From: Rubripirellula sp.
GTDB taxonomy: Bacteria; Planctomycetota; Planctomycetia; Pirellulales; Pirellulaceae
Direction of reading: 5' to 3'
Length of the DNA: 6,363 nt
Assembly: GCA_029287555.1 (NCBI GenBank)
Contig: JARFQX010000698.1
Location: forward strand, 1-6,363
The notes beneath the pieces are model-generated. The model saw only the letters and a program-made list of their open reading frames with translations, was not told where the DNA came from and did no database searches. How positions within the stretch are numbered: position 1 is the stretch's first letter; every line of letters begins with the position of its first letter. The position numbers and the translations under genes were made by a program. Below, piece after piece: positions 6,121-6,363 of this stretch.

Positions 6121-6363
6121 CTAGAGGCTCTCTTCGCCCGACGAATGTTGCAAGCCGGGAGGAGTGAAGAAATCTTCCAAGCGAGCTTCGCCCAATTCAG
6201 ATTTCAAAATGTCCGAGAGCTCGTCCAGCAATGTCGGATTGAGGATTTCCGATTGCGTCGCCTGATGAAGTGGCCGGATGAGATACTCGGCGTACAGAAG
6301 CTCACCGTCGCTGATCAATTCGCGCGCCAGCGACAGGCGACGTTGGTATTCCCAAACCGAGTT
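6121..6363 (-). CDS. C-terminal part of an unrecognised protein (cut by window edge)
   Basis: The minus-strand frame is open from the right edge to a TAG at 6123-6121, giving 80 residues. It has no ATG, and the only alternative start is a TTG at 6318, so the true start very likely lies outside the window. The visible part begins NSVWEYQRRLSLAREL and is charged and mostly helical in character. The end (FFTPPGLQHSSGEESL) looks like a flexible tail. I see no catalytic motif, membrane segment or named domain. Its reading direction and the 106-base gap make cotranscription with the helicase possible. Confidence is in its being coding, not in any function. Confidence 0.65.
   Translation of the reverse strand, partial: NSVWEYQRRLSLARELISDGELLYAEYLIRPLHQATQSEILNPTLLDELSDILKSELGEARLEDFFTPPGLQHSSGEESL

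Noticed and set aside
1..6363. CRISPR array, phage, toxin-antitoxin or insertion sequence
   Set aside because: No regularly spaced repeats, transposase or integrase motifs, or terminal inverted repeats with target duplications were seen. The genes look like housekeeping and conserved hypothetical genes.

Overview
The window carries four genes, all on the minus strand. From the right edge leftwards (the direction of transcription) they are: the 3' end of an unrecognised gene, a UPF1/IGHMBP2-like superfamily 1 helicase, a small two-helix membrane protein with TPR-like repeats, and clpC, a Hsp100 unfoldase. About 268 bases of non-coding sequence follow clpC. The DNA is moderately GC-rich, and the main genes have no strong Shine-Dalgarno sequences. 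The gene set, the short membrane/TPR protein with a WPGL...WWRG-type N-terminus, and the ClpC with a long acidic tail suggest a planctomycete of the Pirellulaceae/Rhodopirellula type. That is an inference from protein style, not from a marker gene.

Layout: 6121-6363 is the C-terminal 80 codons of an unknown protein, cut by the window edge. A 106-base gap with a GC hairpin separates it from the helicase (4107-6014, or 6059 if a TTG start is used). A 127-base gap, also with a hairpin beside the stop codon, leads to the membrane/TPR gene (3332-3979). Then come 420 bases without a convincing gene. They hold the clpC leader: a mini-ORF with the best ribosome-binding site seen in the window, and several short hairpins. 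clpC fills 269-2911. Beyond its stop lie a weak terminator-like hairpin and, at 124-168, a GGGAGGG-based palindromic repeat that looks like a dispersed REP-type element.

Function: ClpC is expected to unfold proteins and feed them to ClpP. Its N-domain, M-domain (UVR-like) and ClpP loop are all intact, including residues that in Bacillus ClpC dock phosphoarginine and hold the resting state. The helicase probably acts on DNA or RNA and has all the expected SF1 motifs. Nothing shows that the four genes share one pathway. They could be partly cotranscribed, but the 420-base gap suggests that clpC has its own promoter.

I found no clear new multi-gene system. The best leads are non-coding: the attenuator-like clpC leader and the REP-like palindrome.
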